From Himantopus leucocephalus (lineage: Eukaryota > Chordata > Aves > Charadriiformes > Recurvirostridae), in contig RSEF01000003.1 in assembly GCA_003993805.1 (NCBI GenBank), forward strand, positions 66,605,710 through 66,669,709: DNA of 64,000 nt, given 5' to 3'. Positions 35,801 to 49,458 of the stretch are shown here, one piece after another. Both the position numbers and the translations under genes were made by a program. Below the pieces are notes generated by a model. It saw nothing but the letters and a program-made list of their open reading frames with translations, was not told where the DNA came from and searched no databases. Position 1 is the stretch's first letter. Each line of letters opens with the position of its first letter.

Positions 35801-37190
35801 TCCCACTTCGCATGCCAGATGAGCTGGAGCAGTCGCACAAACACAGCTGTCCTGCTGCTGGTTGCAGCTCCCCGTCTTCCTGGTCTGACTCAGAAACTTC
35901 CCGACACCACACCAATACTCCAGTTGTGGGCCTGCTATTCGTGGGCGAAGGGACTGGAGAAGGCTCCTGCATGGGAACACTTGTCATGCTCTTTGTCATG
36001 GGCGGAAGATGAACAAAGCATAGTCTCTAACTAAATTTTAGTATCCTGAGTGAAAGTACACTGGCTTCACAAAAACAGGGGAAGTACATTCATATTTAAC
36101 AGTAAAATAATTAGCAAGCTTGGTTTGAAAACACAAGAAATTTCAGTAATTTTTCAATATTCAGAAAGTTAGATTGTTCTGCTTAACAAGTAATATTATC
36201 TCAGTTATCTGCCTTCAACCCAGCAAAAATCCAATGACTTTCACAAAAGCTTTGCCTATGAAGGAACTTCAGGATGGATCCATAAACATAAATTAAATTG
36301 TTGAGTCTATTACCTAGAGTTTGCAGTCATTAATTCCTTTAAGTTTTCCTAGTTCAAACCCAATAGGACAGCAACACCTACCAATACAATTAAACCCAAT
36401 AGTTGGTCATTGCTTTAATTAGAATTCCTTTTTTTCTAGATTTTAGACTGCAGAAGGAACTTGGCATAACATTTTCAAGCCTGGAAACAATTTTTATGCT
36501 TGCAGATTTTCAAAGGGATCTGTTTGGCTGTTTTTAAGTTACAGAAACATAAGAAACACATAGCTAGCATTAAAGAAGGGCCTTCTCTTCTTGTTGTCTT
36601 GATGCAGCTCGCGTGTGGACGGAAATCCTTTAAAAGGTATAACAGTATATTTGTTAACAGACCTAAGTTTCCCTCATTTTTAACAGAGCACCTGTGTGTG
36701 TTTGAGTGATGTACAGATATCAGTGAGGGGCCCAACCAGCAACGACTGAGTCTGGATTCGATCGTTCTGAGAGTTCAGTGGTTTTGGATCGAGGGATTTA
36801 ATCTGAGCCCATTTCTCGTAATGTATTTTAGAGGTGAAAGGGCTTTTCTTCTGCCAAGATGAGCATATAGGGCTGCAGGGATTTGCATTTCTCTTGCAGC
36901 TGTAGACATCACTAACAAATATGGCCTCAATTCTGGAAGCGGCTTAGCTCGAATAGATCTCTGCCGTGACATAGCGCTCCATTACAGCTGGTCTTCAGAG
37001 GCAGAGCGAGCCCCGCCAGCTGCAGCGTGAGGTCAGAGCTGACTGGGATAGCACACTTCAGTCATGCTTTGACATTGCCCTTCGGCAATCCTCATTGCAG
37101 CATGAGCCTTCGGTATTACTGCCCTCGGCATCAGGGGGAGGTGTTCACCCTCCAGGTAGTTTATTGGAAATTTGAGGTTCTTGCTATGGC
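32874..37190. other. Non-coding single-copy DNA
   Basis: The stretch 33480-34260 is AT-rich, repeat-poor and conserved-element-like, with a short TC run at 33601-33611. A small tandem array of ACTGAAAA lies at 34479-34506. Overlapping 131- and 117-codon frames on opposite strands at 35627-36034 show no recognisable domain and are rejected as genes. Confidence 0.5.
34479..34506 (+). repeat. Short tandem repeat, 8-bp unit
   Basis: About three and a half copies of ACTGAAAA in tandem. It is too short to be classed as a minisatellite with any function. Confidence 0.8.
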
Positions 37191-37206
37191 TTTTTTTTTT
37201 TTTTTT
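37191..37206 (-). repeat. Poly-T tract
   Basis: Sixteen consecutive T. No polyadenylation signal or recognisable retrocopy lies next to it on the minus strand. Confidence 0.85.
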
Positions 37207-40200
37207 AACTAAATTTTCAATAGGTGAGACAATAATCTGAGCCTCTGTGGTCATCAGCACCAAAAGCGTAGGCTCCAGGTCCTCTCCTGCACCCAGAGCC
37301 TGTGCAGAAGGAAGGGGTGGTGGCAGAGGAGGTCAGAAGGGGACAAGGCAGGGTGTGCCGAGGGACAGGAGCACTCAATTAAAGTTTGTCTTTGGGTGAT
37401 TGTTAACCGAGTACCTTATTAAACTCCTTAAAACTAATTTACCTACAGGCTATTGCTGGAAGTTTCAACCCCTGACATTCCCCTTCCCCAGGGATTGCTC
37501 CAGCAAATGGCCTGCGTTCCTTTTTCATTGAATTCTCCCCTTCCTGGATACCTCCTTTCCTCAGCCTTTCCTTAGAAAATGCAATTTTGATTAAGATCTG
37601 CCCTTGACCTGAACCTTGCAAACCCACTGCCTCCGAGTATCACAAAGCTAGGTAAAGTGTGCTTGCACGTCGTCCTGATCAGCCTGGGAGGCAGAGTAGG
37701 AAAACCCCACATTATCAGAAACCTTTTCATACAAAAGCTTCAGAATGAAACTTGATGGCAAAACCGTCAATTTTCCATTGTGAAGTAGCCCCGGTTCCAC
37801 TACATCATTTTCTATATACTGCTGAATTCCTAGTCTTCTTGTTTTACCATATTTTTCCCAAGTAAATTAGAAGTTTATCACTTTTAAATGATACTATGAA
37901 GTTAACTGGACAGCCGTCTTGGAAAAAAGTAATATTTTTTGTTATAGCTGATGAGGTAAGGAATGAGTTTCATGAAGGAAAAGCCTATTAGGGACTCATT
38001 CTTATGACGATAAAGAAGGTCTTTCAATTCCAAAGTTTATATTATCAGAAAAAGTTATATGTATTGCATAGAAATCTGTATCTGCCTGTGTACAGACATA
38101 TATATATTTACACACATGCATATACATTCACTTCAAAAACTATACTTACTCATGTTTGCTCTTGAAAAATAGACACTGTATGAAGGTAAATTCGTATGTA
38201 ACATTGATTGAAGTTTGCTTTCCTTGTATTTAAAATCCAGGAAGCATGTGATGCAACATCCTACAGTCTCTGTGCTACATCTGACTAGCTCATATTGAAT
38301 ACAAGCTCTGTTAAGTTGAAAGGATTTCTGGTTTGTTTCAACTTGAAAGTGATTTAATATGAGGCCCAGAGAGAAAATCTGTCTCAGTAATCAAATTATA
38401 ACAAGTAAGGATTAAAAGTATTAAGAAGTTTAAGCAATCTTTTAGCTGCCCTGTGTTCTTGAGGTCATTTGAAGCTGGCTGTGGGAATAAGTAAAATAAA
38501 ATAACAAGAGAGAAAAAACCAAAGTATTATAGAAGGGAATCAAAGACCATTCTTCAGGATTAGATTAGGGTACAAGAAAGGGACTGAAACATTTTCCAGG
38601 ATCCTTAATTCATTTTCCTTTGGGGAACATAATTTAAAAAGGGTATTTTAATACCAATCTTTTCTTTTCTTCTAAGCTGGATGTACTAATACTTAAAAAT
38701 TTAAAGTTTTTATCTAAAAAAATGCAATAAATGCTGATAATGTCCACTAATTCACAAATAAACAGCATTCCCCAAATAGGCAGTTTTAAGGACTGGGCAT
38801 ATGGTATTAGTTGTTTATTATTTGCTGCATACATACATATATATATAAAAGAGCATATTCAGTGTAAATCAATAGTGTCAGAAGTATTAACATCAAATAG
38901 CTTTCCAGCAACTCATGTGAGTGCCTCAGTGCAAAAGACAGTCATGTCTGCTGTTGTAAGTCATTTTAACAACTTTTACAAAGAGACAAACTGAACCAAT
39001 TCACAACTGAGGTACTGGTGGCATCTCCAACTTCATGCAGGAAAGGGCTGAGGTGATGCTACAAGGAGATATACATTTTTCTTTTCTCTGCCTGAACCTG
39101 GTTTTCTTTCATTTAGTAGCATCTTTCCCAAGAGCTAAAATTGCTTAATGTCCCTAGAAATGCCTGGCGTATCCTTTGAGATGAATTCCACTAGCCCTTA
39201 TTCCCCCAGCCTGCACCAGTGAAGTCAGTTATGAAGTGGAAAAGGTGAGGACTTGTAATCACAATTAATTTCCTCAAGTTAATTTTGTTGGGAAAAAGAA
39301 GACACATTAAATATTACTTTTAATTTATCCTGATATTCTGTTTCCAAGAAAATTCTTTAACTAATTCATCCTGAATATTTATCTATGTGGTAAGTCCTGA
39401 GAAATGCACGTGTATGGATAACTGTTGTACATGGCTGAGGTTTACTTTAGAGCAACAGCTCAGGTCTAAGCAATTCTGCTCAGACAGCACCGTGCCCCCC
39501 GCCACAGCCACCTCACCACACCATTGTATGCTCTGTGGGAAATGTAACCCCCAAGGGACCAACAAAACACCACCCTCATGCTGAGCAGTTACAGCCTGCG
39601 TGTTGCCTAGTCACTGTGCAGAGGGAGAGGAAAGGAAAGGTCAGGGCACTGAAACCATTTATTTATATATAATTTAAGATTTTAATTAGGTTGCGATGGG
39701 GGAATTGTGGACTTATGATCATAATTGATTTTTTTCTAGCAAATGAAAACTTGTTTGCATGATTAGAAAAAAACCCAAACTTAACCTAAATGAGGTAACA
39801 CAAGCCAAAACACACTGAAAGGAAGCTGGTGTCCAGATTTGGTCATTAAGCCTTCAAGCTTAGCTGCCAATTACTATTAGATGGTCTTTGCATCAGAAGT
39901 TCAATTTCCCAAGGAAACAGTGAGTCCATGCAGTATTATGCATATCTGTGTCCAGAGGACTGTTTTAAAAAAAAAGCAGGGTGGGTGAAATCTGTGTTGG
40001 GTTGAGCAGACATGGCTAGAGTGTAAACACTCTTGGCAGCGTTGGCTGCCTCACTGGCAGGCTGACCAGGGAGTATGGAGACAAATCGTTTCCAAAGGTG
40101 GTGAGCTATGCTTTCTTGCTTTCTTTTTTTTTCCCTTGTAGACTGAGAATATAACCGACTTAGCTTCTGACATATAAATCCAGCCAGCCACTTTCGTCCA

Positions 40201-40504
40201 CGATGGCTTTAATTCCATTATCCATTTATTTTAAAACAAGCTGTTACTGCCTGGGCAACTTCATTAAGAAAGTCTCCAAGGCATGGGGGCTGAGGGACCT
40301 GGCACTGCTGTGACTGGCAAGCGTGGCTGGGTCCAAGCTCCCCATGCAGCAGCGGCAGAGGGTCCCACTCCTCCAGGCCAGAGGGCTGCAGCACCAGGAG
40401 GACGCGGCAAGGGATGCGGGAACAGCAGCTTCACAGCAAGACATGAGGCAGGTGCGGGTGAGGGTGCTGGTGTCCAGGAATTTTATGAATGACTTAAAAT
40501 TATG
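37207..40504. other. Non-coding single-copy DNA
   Basis: Includes a conserved-looking patch at 37375-37480 and short TA/CA runs near 38099-38130 and 38832-38850. Frames reach only 87 codons (38731-38994). No gene or transposon is recognised before the TA/CA compound repeat. Confidence 0.5.
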
Positions 40505-40576
40505 GTATATATAGCATTATATATATACACACATCATGGTTTTATATATATATACACACACATATGTGTACACACT
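40505..40576. repeat. Compound (TA)n/(CA)n microsatellite
   Basis: Two cycles of a TA run passing into a CA run (about 40505-40533 and 40542-40576). This indicates either a local duplication of a compound array or interrupted growth of one array. It lies about 130 bases before a CR1 3' end. Confidence 0.85.
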
Positions 40577-40709
40577 ATATTTTGGCCCAAGTATGCTGTA
40601 ATATTTGTCACTTTTTTGGACAAGGTATCTGTGAAAGCAGTGACAATTTTTTCCTCTATGCCTGTTGTCTTTTATACTCTTTCTTTTTTTGGGGGGTCAT
40701 AGTCCCAAA

Positions 40710-40781
40710 AAAACTGTTGGACTTGATGATCTTAAAGGTCTCTTCCAACCAAAATGATTCTTTTATTCTATGATTCTATGA
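40710..40781 (+). mobile_element. CR1 LINE 3' end fragment (avian type)
   Basis: Reads GTTGGACTTGATGATCTTAA, AGGTCTCTTCCAACC, then a terminal TTCTATGATTCTATG. This is the hallmark 3' end of avian CR1 in forward orientation, and the terminal octamer repeats are well preserved. Only about 70 bases remain, so it is severely 5'-truncated. The left edge may extend into the G-run at 40690-40696. Confidence 0.9.
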
Positions 40782-43700
40782 AAACCTGAAAATTATCAAC
40801 CTGCACCAGACAGACCTTTAATAAGTCATTTTTATTGAAACATTGACCCATATATTGATCTGACTTGCAAAGATAAAAGTGATTGATTTTTCTACCACAG
40901 GTGTGGTGTTGACAGTATCTCTTAAAGTTTATTATGCTTGATTATGAAAATACTGTTAATAAAAATCACATTTGTTTTTTACCTAAGCTTTTTAGTTTTA
41001 GGAGCTGCAATGCTGATATGTTCTCAGTGTGGAAAACAAAGCTCAGCAGAGGCTTTTGTTAATTTTTGAGTGAATACATACACAAAACCTTATGTGGATG
41101 TGTTCCTCTAGAGCAATGAGAAGAGCCCCGACCTTACTTAAGTTGTATGTGACTGCCTGAATCTCCCCTTGTTTTCTTATTGCTGCCACCCTGGATTCCC
41201 TTTGGGGAAGTCCTTGGTTGTGGAAGGGCTTGGGTCTATGCCTGCTGGATTCAAGGAGTTGTCAGTGAAGGAGACTTGATAAAGGTCGGATTGCAGATCT
41301 TTATTTGGCAATGACTCTGAAGTAGGTTTTCATATGCTAAGGGAGCTAGCTCCTGAAAGCTCACTAGAATGTATGAAGCTCCCTCACTGGAGAGGGAATC
41401 TGCTGGGAAAAGCTTTTGATGAAATCTTTTAAAGGATGGAGAGGAGAGGAAACTGTCTGACTTTTTAAACGTACTTGGGGCATGCCCTGTAATCTTCATT
41501 CAGGCAGTACCAGTGATTTCAGAGAAACTGCTTTGGAGAGCCAGGGGTGTGGTTTCCTCTGGTTACCCAGTGCACAGGCAGCAAGGGAGACAAAACCAAC
41601 TCTTATGCTGTCTTCTTGTTGCCTGGTTGCTAAACTTCAGCTGTAGGATGAAAACAGACAGGACAGGATAGTAAAGACATCCAACAAAGCGTGGGTAAAT
41701 GGGTGCAGCAAGGAAAGTGCACCTCTTCAGAGGAATAACCTGCCTCTCAGTCAGAAGTAGTATCTCAACAGTGACTTCAACCTAATCAGCAGCAAAATAG
41801 GTCCATGAAGCAGTAAGAGGGGGCCAGGTCATCCACTGATGAGAGGGTGTAAACCCCAGGCATCTCCAGGAGGAGAACAGACAACAGAGGGAGCCTGGAT
41901 CACTAAGCCAGTACTCCAACTGCTTAGTGACCCATAGTAAGGACAGCCATGACCAGAGCTACTGGTCACCAGCAAGGATAAAACCACTTAGCCCTAATCA
42001 GGGGTTCTGGCTTAAGAACTAAATAAAGAATCCATGTATGCCTTTAAAAACAGCAGTATATTTGCCCACCACCAGGTTTCCTGACTTTATTTTGTTTCAG
42101 GGCTAGTGGGCTCATGCTTCTGAGGTCACATCTGCAAAACATTATAAGTTAGCACAGGACTGAAATCCAAAGAATTTCCATCTACTGAAGAGAGGATTTT
42201 CAAATGTTCTACAGTCTACCATCAGAAGAAAAAATACTCAGTAGGTGTCTGCTAGAGACATTCAATTCTGTTTCTTTTTAATCCCAATAACTGTCAAGTC
42301 CTCTGCATCCCATCTGACAACAGAAAGGTACAAACTGTGTACCCAGAGACTGTAACACACCTGTCACCACCTGCAAGATAACTTCAACCGCAAATGTACA
42401 AAGTACTGCATTTGAAACTGAAGCATTTCTCTCAGTAGAGAAATCCTCTCCCAGCCTATGACACACAAAGTTAAATTAAGATTTGAACAAAATCTGGGAG
42501 GATGATTTAAAATGAGAATCAAAAGGTTATAAAGCTAAATGCTTTTTCAGAGCCAGTGGTTGTCATAGGAACCACTTGTACAACTTTTTTTCTTGGAAAC
42601 ACAGAGTAAACACTTATTAAATCGGGCCTCAGTGATACAGTAAATACATAAATTTATTACTATTTGCAGTCAAAGCTGGGTGAAGAAATCCAGGAGACAC
42701 TGTTTCAGAATTTGTTTTCCTTCTCAAACCCAAGGTCCAACGATGCAAAGTCATTCAAGTGACCAAGGAGCGGGAGATGCATGTTTATTGACTGTTTTGG
42801 CCCTTCCCTGGGGCCATCCCTGGGGCCCTGCAGCCGCAGCTAAGCAACCAGCTTCATCTGGGTCAAACTCAAAGACATGGATAGCACATATTAGGCTATC
42901 GTGTTGTGAAGAGTATGACATGATGTACAGCTGGCATGGCAAATTTTATTGAAAGAAACACAGTTTCAAATTAGTCTCATTTTTCTGTACTAATTAAGTT
43001 GTGGGTTTTGTTTGCAGCCAAGCTGCATTAGTTAAAAGTCTGCTGGAAAGAATAACACATAATGCAAGCTGCATCTTCTCCGGGCTTTAGCTGTACGGGA
43101 CAAACCAACATCCCATTAAACAAGGTAACATGAAAATTATATATGAAATATTCCAAGGTGAATGTTTTGGGTATGTTAACCCATGCGCTTGAACTGCCGT
43201 GAGCACGTACAGGTTGAACTTTCAACCTATCAGGTGCTTTGGGTCACTCTAAAATAAGGACGTGCAGTCTCAGGACAAATTTGTTCAATAAAGACACATG
43301 CAAATAGCAAATTCTTGATTGCATGTGAAAACATGGTCAAGTCCTAATTTAGGTTTTAAAATTAAAAAGATGAAATCTTAAAATCTTCTCTTGAAGTCTT
43401 CTTTTAAAAGATGAAAAATCTTTCAAAAATATCTTAAAAAAATAAATTTGAAAAAGATGTCTGTGACATTCACCCATTCTTTATTAAGCCGCAGTACTTA
43501 TAACTTTGGATATAGACAACCAGCATCTACCTTAGACAAACATGGATAAAGAAAATGAAGGCAACTGATTAAATTGAGTTGTAAAAGCAGGGGTCAAGTG
43601 TTGAACTCCTAGCCATATTTATTAGAAAAATATTACTGATGTAAAATATGCACAAGTAGTGACATCAGATCTACAAAAGACAGTATCCTCATTCCAAATA

Positions 43701-46360
43701 ACACAAAGTAAAACAGCTCTACCCTGAAAACACTGTATTGCCTGCTATGACTAGGAGGTTTTGGACATTTGACCTCATACCACTCTCCTCTAACTTCTGT
43801 GAAGAAGCCTTTTCTTCAGCAAAATAGAGATGGACACAGCTTCATATCTAATTCATAGCCAGAGCTACAAAGTTACTGAAGGTAAGAGAAACTCCCACAT
43901 GTTCAAGGTTTGTATTAGGAGGAGGGAGATCTGAGCATCTGTACTACATCCCAATGATAGCAAAAAGAGAGGAATGGTGTTGGAAGCAGGGCCTGTCTTC
44001 CGCACCCCGGTCTTGCCACAACAAACTGATTTTTTTCTTTGCTAGGCTTCATGTCAGACTTCTGCCTATGTGCCTTTATGTTCTCTCTTAGATGGAACAA
44101 ATTCTCTGTGCTGGGATGCTACTCCAAAAAAAATTGATGAAGGCTGTCTCAGCTTCAGCATCCCAATTTCTTCACCCAAAGGCTGGTTTGAGGGTTGTCC
44201 TGTGTCATAACATTTTGGGAATGCAGATTGGTATTCCCTTAGGAGCTCAGTCAGTAGGCAACTGAGTATTTTACACCAGGATAACCTAGGGGGAACTATT
44301 TTTATGGGAGAGGGGAAAATTGAACATTGTGGACATGAAGTGTCAACAATAACTTCATTTTCTGAAGATACCGAGTTTGAGAAGTGTTTAGTTTTCTCAG
44401 CAACACCTACTAAACTAAGCCTCTCTGGGAGACAGAAAACACGTTGGCTACATCTATACTACTAAATCAAATGAGCGTGGGACTGTTTTCTGTCACTGAG
44501 TCCAACTGGCATGGAGCAGCCTACATCTATACTCTGAAATGCTCATCTTCCAAAACATGCTGGAGGCAGCCAAATTGCCTGTGATCTCTGAATGACATTT
44601 GGCCTCTGGAAATCCTTACTGTACTCAGCAATTGTTTGGGATAATGCTAGCTGGTCCAGGTCAAAACCATACTAGGAACCCTTCTAACAATTTAACAGTT
44701 AGATGACTGAGTTATCATGTCCAGGAACATTCCCAACACAGTCTAATTTAATAATATAGATGCTGTCATTTTAACTCTTCCCCAAACAGGCACAGATGTG
44801 AGTTAGGAATTAAGCAGACTGACTCTCAGGACTGGGGTAGTTCTGGAAATGTAGACAATTAAACTCAATTAAATTTTCAGCTTGCAAGATAGAAAGTTGG
44901 ATTTTTGACAACCAGACTCCACCTAAGACTTCACCTAGACCTATGGTGCTAAAATGTCTTGATCTGACTCTATAGGTTTAATGTAGCAAGTGTTTTCAGA
45001 ACAACCAAATGAAAGCTGCTGGGCTCACTTTGCTTCATACACAGCACAATTTCCCTCTCGCGAAGCAATCAGCCACACAGATGTTTCTCAGATGCATGAA
45101 ACACAATATAAAATTTCTGCAGGAAACCAGAATTTGTTCTGGTTTTTCACTCCGCATAAATTTTTCTATGCAGCTCTATTTAGGACAGAATTCCAGTTTA
45201 AAGTATCTATTTCCCATTTATTGCTGGTTTGTGATACTATCATCTATAACTCTTTGCTCTATTCCTTTCACTATTTATTCAGCTTTTAAATGTCCGAAAA
45301 AGAAAACTTGCATTAAGTTTGAGCCTGAATCATGAGCTGCTAAAAAGGACTCCCAATAAAATTTGCTAGATTTCTGATGGACACGTGAATCTACTGTTGC
45401 AGTGCCCACTGAGGATTCAGAAGTACAGACCCTTAGGCTAGGCTGTGAGTGTGTTATAAAAACAAAAGTAGCTGATGCATGAACATGTCATATTAATTTT
45501 TCAGTCTTGGGCTGAACAGCACAGCAAGTCCTCCTGTGTACATGGGGAAGGAGAATAATACCTAATGCCTTCCTTTGGAGAACTACAGCAGAGAAAAGCT
45601 GGTCCATTCTTATCACAGCTCTTCTTCAGGACGTGGCTGGTTGCTTTGCTGATGGACACAGAAATTCTCCAGCTCAGTTCACTCACTGACTGACTTACTG
45701 ACCCTTTGAAGTCAATTGTAATGCTTACTATGCTGTGAGACTGTATAGACTCTGGGGTACAAAACACTTATTTTCCTCCGTTCCTAAGGCTTGCGTATGC
45801 TCTAAAATGTGTGCTATATGTAGAAATAAAAGAGCCATGGGACTTTAATGCAGATAAAGAAGTACTAGACTGGACAGGCCAAGTTCTTGTTGCACTGAAG
45901 CAGGGACCAAAAGACATCTTGATGCCTGAAACAGAAACAAACTAAACTCAAGCATCTCCACCAACACACTGGAAAGTGGCAGGGAAGGCAGGAAGGAGCT
46001 GAGTCACCCTGGATAGAGGGAATCAGTGAAAGAAAAAGTTGAGATTAGCAATCCCTCCTCTCAGTATATATCATAGTTATCTAAACCACAAATGAAAGCT
46101 TCTGAAGTTTGTTCCTCACCTTTTTCCAGTGCTGCAAACAGCAGTAGATTGTGTACTTTCTTAATTCGAAGGATAATCCTGAGTGCTTCAGCATTCAGTG
46201 CACAATAATGAAAAATAAGTAGCATCTCTCTTCCACTTAGAGAAAAGTCAACGTCTGTACACTCTTTTGTACAGCTGAAGTAAAATCAACTTGGCAGCAG
46301 CCATGGGATAAATTAGACCTTAGAAAAGAATCCAGATCTTCAAATAAGAGCTAGTCAGGA
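40782..46360. other. Non-coding single-copy DNA
   Basis: No gene is recognised. The segment 44445-44540 contains two copies of a CTACATCTATACT-type motif that may derive from a very old DNA transposon (see findings). The longest frames are 108 and 99 codons (45009-45335, 44990-45289), which overlap in different frames and look random. Confidence 0.5.
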
Positions 46361-46376
46361 TTTTTTTTTTTTTTTT
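46361..46376 (-). repeat. Poly-T tract
   Basis: Sixteen T. On the minus strand it would be a poly-A run with CATAAA about 12 bases upstream. No protein-like sequence is visible beyond that, so a retrocopy is not supported. Confidence 0.8.
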
Positions 46377-49349
46377 GTCAAGACAATTTTATGTGCACAC
46401 ATTGAAACGTGCTGCTTTAGTTAAATCTAAGTTTTCAGCAGAAATATCACAATTTGAACTATTTTTTTAGTTGAAGCAAGAAGGATTCTCACCTATTGAA
46501 CAGCATTCCAAGTATGGATAAAGAAAGAGACGTACACCTAACTTCAGAATAGCCAAAGCATTGACAGGGTGCATGAAATATCTAATTCATGTTTCTGGTC
46601 AGAAACAGGCAAAACTGAGTTTCTACATCTTATGTGAGTGCTCTAATTCCTGGTCAAGTCTACACTCTCTGTTCTTTTACTGTCCGTGAACCATTTAAAA
46701 CACTTTCTGGATTTTTCTTGGGGTAGAAAAGGGCCTTTTTCTCTGTATACTTTTTGCAAGACGAAAAAACTTTTTTCCTACCCGGCTCCACTTCTGATGT
46801 CTAATTTTGCATGGGCTACACTGAACATTGGTACAATTGTCTGGAAATAAACTCTTGAGCCCACAGAGGTAAATCATTGCTGTGGCCACGAGCTGATCAG
46901 TGCAGGAGAGAAAGTGAGTAATCAGGATGATCTGGTTACAACTCTCCAGTTCTCTGCCAGCATTAGCCACAGAGGCAGCGTGCATTAAAGCAACCCTCAG
47001 GCTGGTCTAACCTACACCAGATGACAATGGTCTTAGGGTGGCAGTCTGCCAGCTGGAATTATCTGGAGCACAGTAGCACGCCAGCCTCGTCCCCTCCAGC
47101 CTCTAGCATTATTACTGTATAGGCTGGGACTGGTAAGATTCAGAGCCATGCCGATCTAATGTCTACTAAAAACTCCCTTCGGCCGGGAAATTTTCATTTG
47201 GACAGATACAACTGAATTTCTGAGGCACAGAGAGGCCAGCATATGGAACAGGATTTGTCCCAGTGTATTTTTGGTCTATCATCTTGTTAACTCATCAGTT
47301 AAGAAAATTTTCTCAGTTTAAAAGACCCTTCCTGTGGTGTCACGTTGTGGTGATTCCACAACTTTATAGTACGCTTTGCACTAGAACTCAATGTCACTGA
47401 CGCATCTCAAAGTGAGAGGTCACATCAAGAAGAAAATCAGCCAAGAAATCTGACAAGATACAGCTTTCTTGGAGCTAATGGAGCCAAGATTCGCAAAAAA
47501 GGCCGTTTCTGAAGACTAAAAGATAGCAACACTGCTGGTGATAACCACCACCTCTTACACAATTGCTGCCATGGTTACGGAAAGTCCTGTTCAGAGAGAA
47601 TGTAGCAGAAGAAAACAGGGATTTAAATCAAGCTTTAATAAATATCTGTGCATGTGTGTGTGTGGTTATTAAATGACGCAGTAGAAGTCTTTTACCCATC
47701 TAATACCCCCAAAACCTCCTTGTTAAAATAATACATTTTCACCAAAAAAACCCCCTTCTATTTCTAGTCAGTATAAATTGGCAGTTCAGGTAAGAAGGCA
47801 GTAGCACTATAAACTGACTAAAATTAGCACACACTTGCCAAAAGTCTTTTCCTTGGGAGGAGAAATACATTTGATTACTGAGCTTACCCCCTGTGCTCTC
47901 AGTAACGAGCATCAAAACAACCACCTTGTCCAGGAGATGTAGCAGGGAACTGCTTGTCAGAACCCTATGGCTCTGCTTCTCGCTGGCATGTCCCTCCTCA
48001 GGCAAACTGCTTAGCACCCATGTGCTCCAGCGTACTGATGGAGACAACTTTTTTAATTTCCCCTACCAAAAGCTTCATTTCAGAGTCTAATTCTGGACAC
48101 TCAGCAACACCAAATCACTCATCTATCACAAGAGCTTTAAAAGACCACATTGAAACTCACTGAAGTACTCAAAGGCAAAATAATTCTTGTGCTCGCTGTA
48201 CATTTAGTACAAAAGAATATTAGGCAACATTTTCTAACTGGGTAAGAATAAGAAAATCATAGGCAGATGTCAGTTCAGGATAATTTCATTTTCAATGCCT
48301 CCTTAATTTCCTTAAGCCTAAACCTTTGCTTTCAGAGTAAACATAACCAACACCCAAACCACTTTCTCCATCTTGTAGGTGGAGCACAAAAGGGTTGGTA
48401 ATTGGAAATGGCAGCACCCTTAGCTTCTGCTATACTTACATTTCTCTCACTGCACTTCTCAAGAATACCTGCTCATGGAGCACCGTTCTCCAGCATGTTA
48501 AAGGAGAAACATAAGCTCTTTCACAGAAAGGTGGATGAATTTCTGTGCAAAGTCCCCTCTAGGAGATAGTGGTTTTGACAGCAAGACAAGCTAGTATTAT
48601 CCTTCTCTGCCTACAATAGGCAACTTAATGTTAGATGCTGAATTTAAAAGGCTGCCTTTCTTTGTCATGAACTTACCTGTCGTTCTTATCACTGTGGTAT
48701 CTGCTCCCTAAATTACTAGAAAAGAGTTTACTTTCATGCAACTGAGTCAGAGACACAGAGGTAAAAGAAAAAAGCCATCAGTTTTTACTGTCAAAATTAA
48801 GACACCCATGGCCAAATTTTTTAACAAGTTAAGCATGGCATAACTCTTCATATGTTGAAAGCATAGGGATCAGAGATTCCAGTGACACATACGAGGACTC
48901 AACTTTTCTGCAAATCAGAGCTTATGCTCTCCAGTCAGACACAGAGAAAATGAGTCATGCATATGCAGTAAATACATGCAAAGGACAGGGGATAAACAAA
49001 ACTTCCACCATCTTATCCCTTGGCAGCAGATGAAAAAATAGAATCCAGTTCTTCACTGCAGTAGGGAAACACCTTAATAACACAAATATGCTTTTGGTTT
49101 TGGCAGCCCTTTCCGACTTCTGCAAAGATTGGGCCTTTCAGACAATCCCTACTCAAGCCTGATTCATTTCCAGAGCAACTCCACTCAATGTACTAATGTA
49201 CTAAACTGACAGTGAGCTTCTGGAAACAGACTGAGGTAAATTAAGGTTATCATAAACCATACAGAAGAATAAAGGATTAGAGTTCCACAGGAATATATTG
49301 GTATGCCATTTTTTTTTATAATAGCTTGCCCTTACAATCTTAATACACT
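46377..49349. other. Non-coding single-copy DNA
   Basis: Frames reach 102 codons (47739-48047, minus), overlapped by plus-strand frames. There is a short TG run at about 47652-47663. No repeat family or RNA gene is recognised. Confidence 0.5.
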
Positions 49350-49458
49350 GGGTTTTGGGGTTTGGTTTGGGGTTTGGGGTTTTTGGTTTTGGTTTTTTTT
49401 TTTTTCATTTGTTTCTCTTAAAGCTTGGAAAATCTGAAAAAAACCCCAACCCCAAAAC
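49350..49458. repeat. G/T-rich inverted repeat
   Basis: The left arm (49350-49392) is made only of G and T, with G-runs at 49350-49352, 49357-49360, 49369-49372 and 49376-49379. The right arm (49437-49458) is nearly its reverse complement, built from CCCC and AAAA blocks. The arms are separated by a spacer with a T-run. The strand could fold as a hairpin, or the G-runs could approach a quadruplex. The 62- and 64-codon frames here are only translations of the repeat. Confidence 0.7.

Noticed and set aside
35627..36034. Overlapping 131- and 117-codon frames on opposite strands
   Set aside because: No family motif in either. Mutual overlap on opposite strands points to a chance lack of stop codons.
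49350..49400. Interstitial telomere repeat
   Set aside because: Units are GGGGTTT/GGGGTTTT, not the vertebrate TTAGGG, and they are irregular.
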